In this document: positions 34,404 through 46,121 of the stretch, in pieces
Layout: each line of letters opens with the position of its first letter
Position numbering within the stretch: position 1 is the first letter of the stretch
From: Sordaria brevicollis
Taxonomy: Eukaryota; Ascomycota; Sordariomycetes; Sordariales; Sordariaceae
Length of the DNA stretch: 64,000 nt
Reading direction: 5' to 3'
Assembly (NCBI GenBank): GCA_033439795.1
Contig: JAUTDP010000007.1
Location: 186,001-250,000 of the forward strand
Notes under the pieces: generated by a model
Database searches by the model: none
Seen by the model: the letters and a program-made list of their open reading frames with translations, nothing else
Told to the model about the DNA's origin: nothing
Translations under genes and position numbers: made by a program

Positions 34404-37400
34404 ATGGCATGGTGGGACTCGTCGCGCCGGAGCCTCGGGGCTTCACTGAGATCCAAAAAACAACTTCCTCCTGTTGTCCAACCTCAAGCCCCTGCTCCTG
34501 CTCCTGCTCCTACCGGTCCTCCTACCGGTCCTCCCCAAAAGCCTCGCCATATCGATACACACTCTGTCCCGCCTCACTCGACCATGGAACTGGAGAGGGC
34601 CCTGCTATCGCCCATCACAGAGGAACAGCCCGTTGTAGCGACGCTAGCAGAGGCAACAAACACCGGCCCTCTCGTTGTCCACGTCCATATCCAGTTTCAC
34701 GACCAGGACCTTCACTCCGTCACTCACAGCCAGACCTATGTTAGCTCGCCATACTTCGAACCTACGGGGAGGATATGCAATGGCTTGCTACGCCGCATCG
34801 AGCACTGCTCTGAGGAGCTCATCACTAGGACCGACCCTACGGCCCTCGACATATTGAAGGCTGAGACCAACGAACACAAGCCATTGCGCTTCGAACTCAG
34901 CTATCGCGTCACTAGAGCTGGATGGATGGGAGAATGGGCCGTCAGGACGTACAGGTCATATCAGCAACGGCCCTTGACAGCGGCCTTGGCCAAGGAAGTC
35001 ATCATCGCAAGTCACAAGACGATAGGCATGTTTTTTCGACGACATGATAGCGATTTTCGTTGGCTGGGTGGCTCTGTTCTCGATGCGACTACCGAAACCG
35101 CCGAATCGTCACTGGAGTCAGAGGTTGGGCAAATGTCACTCGGAGCTGTTCCCTCACCCCGATTTATCGAGGAGTCACAAACATTCGAGACTGTTCCTGG
35201 TTACAGTATCGAGATCGCCTTCCGCCACAGGAATCCACGACGACTAATTCCAGCTTTCAAGAGGGTGGTAAAAGTGTACAGCAAGCAGCCGACACCACTC
35301 ACGGCTGAATTGGGCAGAGATCTGCTTGCTCACGGTGCCGAGGCCATTAACCGCAGCTTAGGTCTCAGGAAACAGAAGCTCGAAATCCATGCACAGCAGT
35401 GTACATCAATGACATGCCAGCATCGTGACAGCACAGCCCTCAACATCGACATGAGGATATCAAACCAAATGGGGCCTTCTCACAATAATTTACAGCGCAG
35501 CATAAGAAGCAGTCTCTCGTTATTTCACGATTCTCATGGTGAAGATTTTGTACGAGACGTGGAGGAGTCCCTTGCAGATGTTACACAGGCCGTCGATACC
35601 CAAATCAACCACACTAATGATTTCGAATTCACGATAGTCGAGTTGAAGGGAGTGAAATGGTCAGTACAGGAGCCAGCAACGTTCACGGTGGGCGCTTCTG
35701 CATCGCATGGGCGAAAGGACATCCAGGCGGTTTTGGAGCGTATTCAGACCGGCATCGGCGACGTTCTACAAGGGCACAACACGGCTTTACGTGTCAACGC
35801 ACGGAAACGAGGACATCTGGTTTTCCAGGAGGTGATACAAACACATGAGATACCCGGAAAGTCAAAAGAGATTTTCCAATCACCCGATGAAGAACGGTCC
35901 GTCCTTACGTCCAGACTCAGAGAACGAATACAGAAGGATATCGATATGATTTTCAAGGACACCTGCTCAATCGACGACATTGCGCTGGAAGAGGAAGAGA
36001 GGCACCATCATCATCATCATCCAACAGAAGTTCCACTATCGCCGGGTCTTTCAGTTGAGTGGCCCGAGAGACAAAACGGGGCGTCGCTGGAATTTCCCCC
36101 TTTATCGGCAAAGACCTCGACCGAGCGAGTAAACGACAACCCAATGTCCTTCGTCAAACGAGCGTTTTCTCTCAAAAGGCGTTCCACATCATCATTAAGG
36201 CAAAGTCTACGGTCGATTGCTAGCAGCAGGTCCAGTTTGAACAGCCAAGATGACACCTACTCAGTTGACATTCCACATATCCCACATATTCCCGCAAGAC
36301 CAGTATCTCCTACTCCGGCAACATCAACAAAATCCTCAAAGAAGAGATTCAGCCTCGGCAAGAAAATCTCCAACATCTTCAAATCAAAAGACTCCAAAAG
36401 CGACGCCAAAAGCGAATCAAAGAGCGACGCCAAAAGCGAGTCGAGTTCGAAGCGGCGGTTTTTCAGGTCGTCCTCCTCCAAGAGCAGCAGTGCAGCATCG
36501 GCAGCACCTGCAGAGCCAAAGCTAATGCGAGCTCACACCACCACGGAGGGAAGCGGCGGTCGGACGCTGCATCGCCCTACGCGCTCGATGACGTCGAATC
36601 CATTAGGTAGCTATGACGCCACTCCTGCCGCAAGAAGCTCTGTTGAGCATCCTCGACCCTTCCAAGCAGCAACCCCAAACCTGGCGAACAGGCACGGGTT
36701 TGCATCCAAAACTTTCGAGACATATCCACAACCGGCAGATCCGCGATGGTCTGTTGATCGCCTGGAACGACCCGTAATGGACACTCCGCAGCAGCTTTAT
36801 GAGGATGCGAAAGAATTCCCGCACCAGTTGCTCACTCCGGGGCTCACGACACGAAGTACCGAGACCCCTAATTCTTACCATTGGTTGGCGAGCCCCGGTG
36901 CCGATGCATACTCTACGGCACCGTCGACACCCGCGTTGAGCTTAGGTGGAGAGTCGTCGCCAAGGCACAGCTTGCTAATAAGCCCGATACATGTGAGGCA
37001 TCCGGAGTTGAAGGATAATACCTCGAGCGACTTTGAACCTGAATCCGAGCCCGAGGAGCCCGAGGTTGAAAATGGAGTGGCTGTGGTTGTTGACACCTCG
37101 GTCGCGGGGGTGACGGAAGTTTTGGAGCCTCCCGAAGACGAAGTACGATCTGTTGTATTTGCACCGCAGCACTACACCACACAGCCTGAAGAAGAAGCCG
37201 ACGGGGCCGATGAGGATGCTGTAGACCCAGAATCCCAGAATGTTAGCGCGACGGTCATCTCGGTAGAAGATGCCGCGGCTGCGCCATCAAATCTGCACAG
37301 TGAGCCACCACCGCCATGACTCTTTTGTACTGCATAACAATCTAACTCTCACACTTGAAGAAACAGAACCGGAGCCTATAATATCGAGCGAGACATTGGC

Positions 37401-40400
37401 TTCCGAGAACCGAGAAGTCGGAACCGAACCCGAACCATTGTCCAATGAGGCTGCGTTTGAAGAGTCGGACTTCCCCAAACTTGATACCCTCCCGCCACAA
37501 CCCAGTCATGAGACAGTGGTCTCTGTGGATGCCCCCGATACACCTTCGGAAACGGAGTCGGCTCCAGATTATGGGACCGAAGTGCAAAATGCTCCCGTGG
37601 TCCAGAACGAAGATAAGACGGCTCCGCCTGAGACCGACTATTTCAAGGATTTCGAGTCTCTTAGCGAAAGCGTACCGACCGCGGATGTGATCGGCTCCGA
37701 TGTTCAGGCGACTGAAGCTAATAACGAACCCGTTCATCTGGCTGACCACCCTTCCAAGGATCTGAACAACGTTCCTGCGGAATCGGAAGCTACCCTGTCC
37801 GGGCCCGAGGAGGATCAAAGTCTGCAGCAAGATGACCAAGAAGTCGACACCCAAGTATCCGACGTGGTGGATGTGGCTTCTTCCTCCGAGGAGGTTGCCC
37901 ATGATGTCCAACAAACCGAGAGCGAGCTTCCATCCGGTCCCGAGGAATTGACGACCGAGCCAGACATTCAGGAGGCCGACGTTATTACAAGCGAGACCCG
38001 TGATGAGCCTCCTTTAAACGATGAAGTCACTGAAGATCGCATTGATGATTCCCCCGAAGATGAAAATGTTCGTGCGCCTTCAACAGACGAAACGGGTCTT
38101 ACCGTTGAGCCTGCTGCTCAGGAAACCGAGCAAGCGCCGTCCAATCCCGACGCAGAGGCAGCCGACGGAGAGGAGGATCACATCGAAACTCCTGCCGAGA
38201 ATCTGAAGCAAAATGGGACTGTTGATCTTCCAAGCGACATTCCCAAGCCTGCCGTTGCGGATCACACTATCTTCGAGGTGTTAGGGGGCCCTGTGGAAGT
38301 CAAGGAGCATACACTTCCTACGGACACATCAAGCGAGGGGTCAGTATCTGAACATGACAAGGAGTCCTCTGAACCGGCAGAGGGTGACAGTATTTCGCCC
38401 GCCGAGTCGGAAACACTTGTTGAGGACCCAGAGGAAGAAGAGATGGTCAATACCCTTGCATCACTTCACATTTCCGATGTCGATAAGGTCACCGGCGCCA
38501 GTACCAAGGGTCATCACGTTTTCTTCCCGTGGACGACAAGTGCCGTCGGTCCCGCATCAGAGCTTTTGGAGCCCGAAAACCAGCATCTTGGCGGAAGTCC
38601 ACTGGTGGCGCGTGCACATATTCCTCATGCTGAACTTCATGAGCCATCGGGCCTCGGATCAAAGAATCTTGAAAGTGAAATTCTCGGTCCCGTATCAGCA
38701 CCCGTTCGGTCCAAGGAAGATGTCCACATCGACAATGACGCATCAGAGATTCCCGATGGAACACCCGATGAGGTTGAGCAAACGGATTCGGCGTCCCAAG
38801 AAAAAGACCAGCCTCGCTCCCAGGTCGACAGCACTCCACTCGAGCCTTCTGGAGATTTGGATTCCAAGTCCGAGGCCAACAATGCATCTGAGGTCCCTGA
38901 AGCGGCCGCAGAGTTCAAAGATATCCAAGAGAATGATTATGCGCACATCACTGCCGAAGCCACTCTTCCGTCTGAGGAGATTCCTGACTCTCAGCAGGAG
39001 GAAAAGCCGGAGGTGAGCCTATCAGAGGTGGACAGGGCTGACGAGCCAGTGCCCGTGGCTACTGTTGAGCAGGCACCTGATGCCGATCAAGATTATGAGC
39101 TGTCTTTTGGTACGGTCGAGACACCAGCAGATATTATTGCTCCCGAAGCTGTCCATAATGTTCAGCAAGTCGAGCATGTTGAAGATGTTGGGGCTGCTCT
39201 TGAAACTCCGGATCTACGAGAAGACGAAGAGCCTGCGGTCAGCGCTCCTGAGCCGGACATGGCCGTTCAAAATGTCAGGAGTTCGGATGAGAAGGAACAG
39301 CCTACCGTCAGCAGCTCTGATACCGTTGAATTTGGCCATGCTTCTGAGGAGGTCTACGATAACTCGGATGTGGTTGAGGAAAAGCTCGACGTCAATGAAA
39401 GGGATACCGAGTGCCGTTACCCCACTTTCCCTCAATTCTGGCCCAACTCCAACACCTCCTCGGTCTTTATTCCGTTCGCTCCTCATGAGGCCTTGGATAA
39501 TGACAGTGAGCACGCCGATTCCCTGTCCGCCCCGGATGTTTCAGTTCTCGGCGCCAACAACGTTGAGTATCGCGACCCAACTCTACCACAGTTTCGTCTT
39601 AACGATGTCCTCAGGACTGCTGCTCATTCTTACGTTATTGGTGAGCCTGCCGAGGAGGCCTTTGAGGCTTTCGAACCTATCGAACCACCAGTCAGTGGCC
39701 GTGTGGAAGAAAAAGCCGATGATCGCGATCCCACCATGCCTCAGTTCCGGCCTCATGTCCTTCTGCGATCGAAGCCCATTCCTCTGGGATCTCATGATAC
39801 AGCAACCGAGGACACTCCCACCTCTCAAGAGGCCGCTGATCAAGGCAAGGATGAAGCTGAATACCGTGATCCTACAATGCCTCAATTTCGGCCCAATTTC
39901 TTTGGTCCAATTCGCTCTCCGTCGGTCTCTACTGTGTTGACAGAGTCTGAAGGATATGAGGAGCCACCTGCGTCACTCGTCGATGAGGCCTCGGTCGATA
40001 ATCTCGAGCCTGGCGAAGATAGTGTTGATTATCGTGATCCTACGATGCCTCAGTTCCGACCAAATTCATTCCTCGAGAGCATACCCATTTCATCTGTCTC
40101 CGATGAATCGGCTGATAAGCAAGGAGAGGGTTCAGATGGCCCTTCTGAGGATGATGGCAGGGAAGCCTCCTCTCCGGTTGAACTGAGCGAGGAGTACCGT
40201 GACCCGACAATGCCTCAGTTCAAGCCCAACTGGGACGGTTCTGACGCACATCACCTCAGCCAAGCTGGCACTGAGCAGCCGACACAAGAAAACGTTGAAC
40301 TGACCAACGTCGGGCCTCATGAGACCGAGAAGAGCGATGATGCAGCTACAGATGTTAACGTAGAGGAGACCGAGCCTGCTCAGCCTGAGCATGTCGACAC

Positions 40401-43400
40401 TGAATCTCTCGACACTCAACAAGACGAAGTGCCGGTAGCAAGGTTGGTGAAGGTCGAGCCTCCTAAGCACGTTGAGCCTGATGTCCCCCTTACTACTGAG
40501 TCTGCGGTCGACACTTCTTCTGCTTCTGAGGGTAAGGAGGCCGAGGTCGAACCCACCAAGCCTGCGAACATGGATTCTCAACCTCTGCCAGCTCCTGAGC
40601 AGTCTCAAGAATCCCAGGAGGAGGAGCTCCCTCAGGACCAGTATGACACTCTTTTCGAACCGGTTGACCCTAGAGCCGTCACCGAGAGTGACGAGCACGA
40701 GACTGGTGCTCCTGGGCTTTCAGACAATGATTCCGATTCCGAGTCCGAGCCAGCTTCTGAGCCAATTCCAGAGCTTTATCAGGATCAGTACGATGCGTTC
40801 TTTGAGCCAAGAGAAGAGCATGATCTGCAAGTGGCCACGCATGAGGAAGCCCTCCAAATCCCAGAAGCCCCGAAAATCAAACAGGTTGACTATCGTGACC
40901 CAACGCTGCCTCAGTTCCGGGCCAATGTCTTCCTTCCATACCGCGATCCTACCATGCCCCAGTTCATGCCTAACGCAGCCATGATTCTCTCACCGATCTC
41001 TGTCCCTGACACAGTGCCAAGCCCAATCAAGGAACATGACGCCGATTACATCGTGGAGCGCACCATGGATATACTCGATGAGGTCGAGAGCGAAAACACA
41101 GCAGCCCTCAACGAAGAGTCCCTCGAACAAGCGATTAGCCTGGCCGAAGAAGTCCTTGAACAATTTGGCTCCGAGGCTGAACGGACAGAAAACGATCTTG
41201 AGAAGCCTGAGGCCGAACAAAGCAAGGGAGCCAAGGATCCGCTCGAAGAAGTCACCTCTGTGCGCGCTCTCGAAGAAGCTGAGAACATCCTCGAGCAAAT
41301 TGAGGCTGAGGCTGAACAGACGGAGGGCATTCTTGAGCACGCCGATACCGAGCGTGCCGAGCGTGCAAAGGAGTTGCTCGAAGAAGGCACTATTGAGCAT
41401 GTCCTCGAAGAAACAGAGGATGCTATTGAAAAGATCGAGGCTGAGGCTGAACAAACCAATGAAATCCTGAAGGAACTCGATGCCGACCAAGCTAAACGCG
41501 TCTGTGAGCTTGTCGAGCGAGTCGCCACTGAACACGCTCTGGAACAGACCGATGACGCCATTGAAAAGATTGAGGCAGAGCTTGGGCAGGCCGAAGAGCT
41601 TCTCGAGGAAATCGACGTTGAGCAGGCTGAGCGGACCCTTGAAATTGCCGAAGATCTCGCGATCGAACGTGCCCTCGAGGAGAACGAAAAGGCGCTTGAG
41701 CAACTTGACAAGGAGCTTGAACGCACCGGAGAGCATCTTGAGCAAGCTGATGTCGAGATCCGCGAGAGCGAAACGGCGCTCGAGGAGTCTGAAGCCAAGC
41801 AGGATGAGCCAGCGGAGATGCTTGAGCAACATGAATCTCAAGAAGACGTCGCGCCAACTGCTGCGGATCAATCAACAGAAGAGTTCGCTGGTGCTCCCAA
41901 GAGTGGAGAGGGAGCTGGTGAAGTCCCTGAGTCCTTCCTGGATGCGTTCCCCGATGACAACGAGCAAATTGCAACCCCGGAAGTCCTCCCTGCCGAAGGT
42001 ATCCTCGCAGAGGCTGTTGCCAAGGTGCCACTTCTGCCCAACGACTCGGTGTCAGAGCCATCTCCAGCTGCTATTGGGACACAAGAAACTTCTCACCAGC
42101 CTACTGTCACAGGGGATGAGGAGCCAACTATCAGTGAACCCACCGTCACCGAAGATGTTCGGCTTGAACATCCTGGGATCGAGCTCGCCAATCTCGAGGA
42201 TGAAGGTCTTGAGGATGCTGACGTGGAGCCTGATGTCCCCGCAGCTGAACTTACCTCTGGCCCCGTCATTGTTAACTGTGATAACTGGGTTGAGCATACT
42301 GATCTTGGAGATGTCGTCTTGGAGACCCCTGTTTCTGCTGTTCGGCGCGTGACCGAGGAAAGTTCAAGCCATGAACCCCTTCCTCAAAAAGCACATCTCG
42401 AGTTCCCCGACATTGAGCACGCCAACCTTGAAGACGAAGGCCTCGAAGATGGCGAGTTGCAAGCGGACGCTACACTCCCTGAACCTGTGGCTGAGCCAGT
42501 CGTTGTCAACTGCGACACTTGGGTTGAGCATGCTGATGCTGAGGATAATAAGGATGCTAATGTTCAGGCTCAACAGCCTGCTATTGTATCTGCCGGTGAG
42601 GAAACAATCACGGAATCGATTGAGACTCCCGCTCACCCAACGCACGAAGAAGAACCTGCAGAGAAAGTTGTCACTTTAGCTGAACCAACACCCATGGCTG
42701 AGTGTGTCGCCAGACCTGGTCTAGAGCTTCTGGCTGCCATCGAATCACAATCCGAACAAGAGACCGGCATCAACGTGTCGAAGATCGAGAGCGATATCAA
42801 CGAGGAGGAGACTTTGGCCGGTCAGGTTTCCCATGTGCAAGATGCAGGTCTTTTTGAAGAGCAACATCCTCTTTCCGAAGTGGTTGATAGAAGCCTGGGT
42901 ATTACCTCTGGCGCTGAAGACACAGACGACTCGACTGGAGATGTGGATACGCACCATACCGATGGGTCTCTCAGGGTCGAATCACTTGAACATCTTGTCC
43001 GATATGCGGACGAGGAAGAGATGAAACTGAGAGAACTACCTGAGGTTGAGCCTATCGCCGGCGACGTTGAGAACACTCAGGGTGAGGAAGTACCGCCAGC
43101 TTTGGAGCCAATGGAAGAACCATTGGCCCCTACACTCGAGGCGATTTCCGAGGAGGTTAGAGGCTTCGACAAGACTCCAGTTGCCATCCCAACGATCAAA
43201 CCGAAGGATAAGATTGCGGAAGAGCAAATGCTTCAGAGCCTCCCAGCAGCTGCCCTTCCTGATCTTTGTCTCCTCGAACAGATCGCCCCTCATGAGCCAA
43301 TCTCTTCCCCAGCAATTGGTCTCGTCACTAAGGAGCCATCAGAGCACCCAGGCCAGCAACCGTCTGACATCCCCAGTCCCGCTCAAGCATTCGGAGTCAG

Positions 43401-43638
43401 TCCTCGCGGTTCTGTTGACACCATCCGTGGCTCAGATGTCGATGAGGAGGAAGCCCCTGAGCTATATGCTCCTCCTCCTACGGCTGGCTTCTTTGGCTTC
43501 CATCACTACCATGAGAACAAGTGGGCTAAGGTCGGTTTGTTCGAAGTCTGGATCAACTCGACTTCTCGTCGCTTCAGTCTTCCCTTGCAGTCACTGTTGC
43601 AGCGCAAGTACAAGTCGGAGGCTCGCCAGCAGCAGTAA
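34404..43638 (+). CDS. Giant acidic repeat protein, 3057 aa, function unknown
   Basis: Exons 34404-37299 and 37361-43638; intron 37300-37360 (GTGAGC, branch CTAAC, TTGAAG), phase 1. The total is 9174 nt, 3057 aa; the join reads SNLHK|TEPEP and explains why two long frames overlap. N-terminal ~540 residues are globular-looking, with repeated beta-alpha modules (LRFELSYRVTRAGWMGEW with QRPLTAALAKEV, and YSIEIAFRHRNPRR with PTPLTAELGRDL). Next come a His7 run, Ser/Lys-rich basic stretches (KSKDSKSDAKSESKSD) and about 700 very acidic, probably disordered residues. Eight copies of YRDPTMPQFRPN lie at residues about 1650-2171. A Glu-rich coiled coil with four 45-residue repeats (about 2269-2448) follows, then a duplicated NLEDEGLED...VVNCDxWVEH block (about 2570-2690). 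The C-terminus is compact and conserved-looking (FGFHHYHENKWAKVGLFEVW). No name is assigned. A scaffold or adaptor role is only inference. Confidence 0.88.
39412..40974 (+). repeat. Eight copies of a 12-residue YRDPTMPQFRPN motif (coding)
   Basis: Copies at 39412-39447 (degenerate, CRYPTFPQFWPN), 39568-39603, 39721-39756, 39862-39897, 40030-40065, 40195-40230, 40891-40926 and 40939-40974. The first six are spaced 141-168 bp apart, then a gap of about 700 bp, then two close copies. Core RDPTxPQF is invariant in copies 2-8 while the spacers share little beyond acidic composition. Confidence 0.93.
41269..41808 (+). repeat. Four 135-bp tandem repeats encoding a 45-residue coiled-coil unit
   Basis: Units begin at 41269, 41404, 41539 and 41674, each starting LEE/LEQ and containing IEAEAEQ or a variant. 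The period is exactly 45 codons. A more diverged unit probably precedes at about 41125. Composition (Glu, Leu, Ala, heptad-like Leu/Ile spacing) predicts a coiled coil. Confidence 0.88.
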
Positions 43639-44625
43639 GGTGCATCAGGGGCAGCTGGCTTCGTGGAAGCACAAAAGGTGACAACAAAAAAGAAAGGGCA
43701 AAGGAATAATGATGGATGAATGGAAAAGGCGTTTGGGAAAGGTTCGCAATGACAAATCGGAGGGGAAAACAACAAATGGCTTCTTTTTCTGTTTCTCTCA
43801 CACACAAATACCCCCCTCCGCTCTCATACAACAATTGCATGTCTATTATGGTTCTGCATCGGGCGGTTCTTCTTTTCTGTCCTGTTGTTTTCGAACAAAG
43901 TTTGTATATTCACTTTCGGTTGGTTTTGTTTCTGGATGATTGATCTTTCGGCGTTTTGTTTGCTGTCATGATATACCACTACGAAACTAAATGGAATGGA
44001 ATGGAATAGGATGGTTGGTTGGATGGTTGGGGCAATGAAATAATAAAGGGGAATGGAAAAGGCTATACACAAACACAAGCACAAGCACAAGCACAATGAT
44101 CATTATATACCACTTTCCTAGTATGAGATGAGAGAGGATACACAAAACGGATTGGATGGGATGAGAACCTAGTATTGGGGAAACGGATGATGGATGATGG
44201 ATGAAGGGATGGCAGGCAGGCAATGCGAACAGTATAGTTCGGCAATAGCAATAACAGCATGCTTTTTATGATAATTTTTTTTCACGTTCTGTCTTGTTAA
44301 ACACGAGTTGAACTTGATGAGAATGGTGACTCTTTTGTTCATTGACATGTGCTTTCAAACAGAGGACCACCAGTTTTGTCACCAGGAACCATGAAAGTGA
44401 AGTAGTGAATAACCAGGAGTTGCCTCCAATTTATGTTTTAGATCGAACTGCCATTTGATATAACCCAAAAATATGACCCAAATCAGTTATGAACCCCTTT
44501 GAAACGCCAAACTGTCAACCAAGATTTTGTGTAAACCGCGCTATGTATGTTGCTTTAAACAGTAAAGACCCAAGTAGAAGAAAAGTGAAGAGACGAGAAA
44601 GAAAGAAGAACGAACAATGAACAAC
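43639..44625. other. Convergent 3' flanks with simple repeats
   Basis: Lies between the stop codons of the giant gene (plus) and the dihydrouridine synthase gene (minus), so it holds both 3' UTRs. Simple repeats are present: GGAAT triplication (43993-44007), CACAAG repeats (44067-44095) and ATGGATG repeats (44189-44212). No gene seen. Confidence 0.55.
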
Positions 44626-46121
44626 CTATGCAACGGCAGCGGCAGCTGGCTGTTCGGCCTGCTGCTGCTGCTGCTGCTGCTCAACGGCGGCTTCGACGGC
44701 CTCAACGACCTCGGCGGGGATGCTGATTTTCTTCGAGGGAGGAGGAGGGGCCTGCTGCTTCTCGGCTTCCTCATCACCATCCTCCCTCTTCCTCTTCAGA
44801 TTCTCCTGCTGCTGATTCGTCAGGTCGTCCTTCTTCTCCTCTGTCGTCTTCTTCTCAACCTTGGACTTATCATTACCGCTGCTGCTCCCTTGCTGTCCAT
44901 CAACACTAACAAGCTTCATAAGCTCATCCGTCTTCTTCGCCAACTCCCCCAGCTCCTCCGTCAATCCAAGGACCTCCACAATCTTGCCGTAGCTCTTGCA
45001 AGGCGTCAGCTCCTTGTACTTGGGGCTCTTTCCGGGGACCATCTGCGTCAACATGAACTTGGTGTTGTGGAACTTGTTCTCGACCTCCATCGCAAACTTC
45101 ACGTATTTCGCCACGGCCTCTTCCCACGGAGCAAGCCCGCCGTCGGCCTTTGCCCGGAAGCACGACCCGTTCTTCTCGGCGCAGGTGGCGATCATGGCCC
45201 CGTCGGTGCCGTACTCGGCCATCAGCTCGAACGCGTGGTCCCGGTTCTCGACGTCGCCGTTTACTACGCAGGCGACGCCGTATTCGTGGCAAACGTCGGC
45301 GATCATGCGCAGCTGGCCCCGGAGGGCACGCTCGCGCGGGCGCATGGGCGTGGTGCGGCAGTGGATTGTGAGACCCGTGATGCCCGTGGCGCAGAGGCGG
45401 CGGACGAGCGTCTCGGTCTCGGCGGGGGTTTCGAGGAGGCGGATCTTGACGCTGATGCCGATGTCGAAGGCGGGCTTGATTTCGGCGCAGAGGGCTTCGA
45501 GGATGGAGACGAGCTTGTCGGGGGTGCGAAGCAGGGCGGCGCCCATGCCGGCGTGCGTGCTGAAGGGCTTGGGGCAGCCGGCGTTGACATCGATTCCGGA
45601 CACGTCGGCGGCGACGAGCTTGGCGCACTCGACGGCTCTAGTAGGGTCGGAGGTGCCGATCTGGAAAATGTGTCGGCCGGCTTCACGGATGGGGTCGATG
45701 CGGTAGATGACGGACTCGTCGTAGAGTTCCTTCTTGACGTTGTTGGTGGGCACGCGGGTCCATTCGACGCAGCCGGTTCGGGGGTTAATGCGGCGGGTGG
45801 TTCCGATCATGGCACGGTCGATGGTTTCGGGGCCTGTTTTTTGGATTAGGTTGTTAGTCAATATTTAAAGCCGTATAATATGGCCGGCGGTTTAGATGTT
45901 GATTGTTGGTTGTACGCACCCCATACGAGATCGGCGCCATAATGGAGAGACAGCAATCGTGAAGGAAGCTCTCCAGAACGAACCATGGGAGCCAAAACGA
46001 CCTTGCCGCGATAGTCGACACCCCGCGACGGAATGGGCACCCTCTTCTGTTGGGTCAGGCCGGCGGCAGCAGCAGCAGTAGCAGCCAGGGCCGGGACCGT
46101 CTCTTCGGTAACGGATGTCAT
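44626..46121 (-). CDS. DUS2: tRNA-dihydrouridine synthase, Dus2/SMM1 type
   Basis: FMN enzyme that reduces U20 in the tRNA D-loop. Exons 45920-46121 and 44626-45833; intron 45834-45919 (GTGCGT, GACTAAC branch, AACAG), joining DLVW|GPETIDRAMIG; 1410 nt, 469 aa from the ATG at 46121. An in-frame ATG at 46157 would add MPFSPLRLVRTI. Family marks: VVLAPMVRSGELP (FMN loop), DLVWGPE, QIGTSDP, DVNAGCPKPFS with the catalytic Cys at about residue 154, GISVKIRL, TIHCRTTPMRPR and VVNGDVENR. The C-terminal extension of about 120 residues is Lys/Glu-rich and ends in a polyglutamine run encoded by a CTG/CAG repeat (44661-44681), then AEQPAAAAVA. The next gene on the right is divergent (pyrophosphatase), with a shared 1.25 kb upstream region. 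Confidence 0.94.

Noticed and set aside
37300..37360. Apparent frameshift between two long overlapping frames
   Set aside because: A GT-AG intron with a CTAAC branch site joins them in phase, so no frameshift or sequencing error is needed.
41046..41798. 250-codon minus-strand Ser/Arg-rich open frame (and 40990-41871 minus)
   Set aside because: Antisense shadows of the 45-codon coiled-coil repeat; the repeat keeps opposite frames open.
44617..45849. 410-codon plus-strand open frame
   Set aside because: It lies antisense to the Dus2 coding exon, has a Leu/Gly/Arg-rich composition created by the GC-rich codons of the real gene, and shows no domain.
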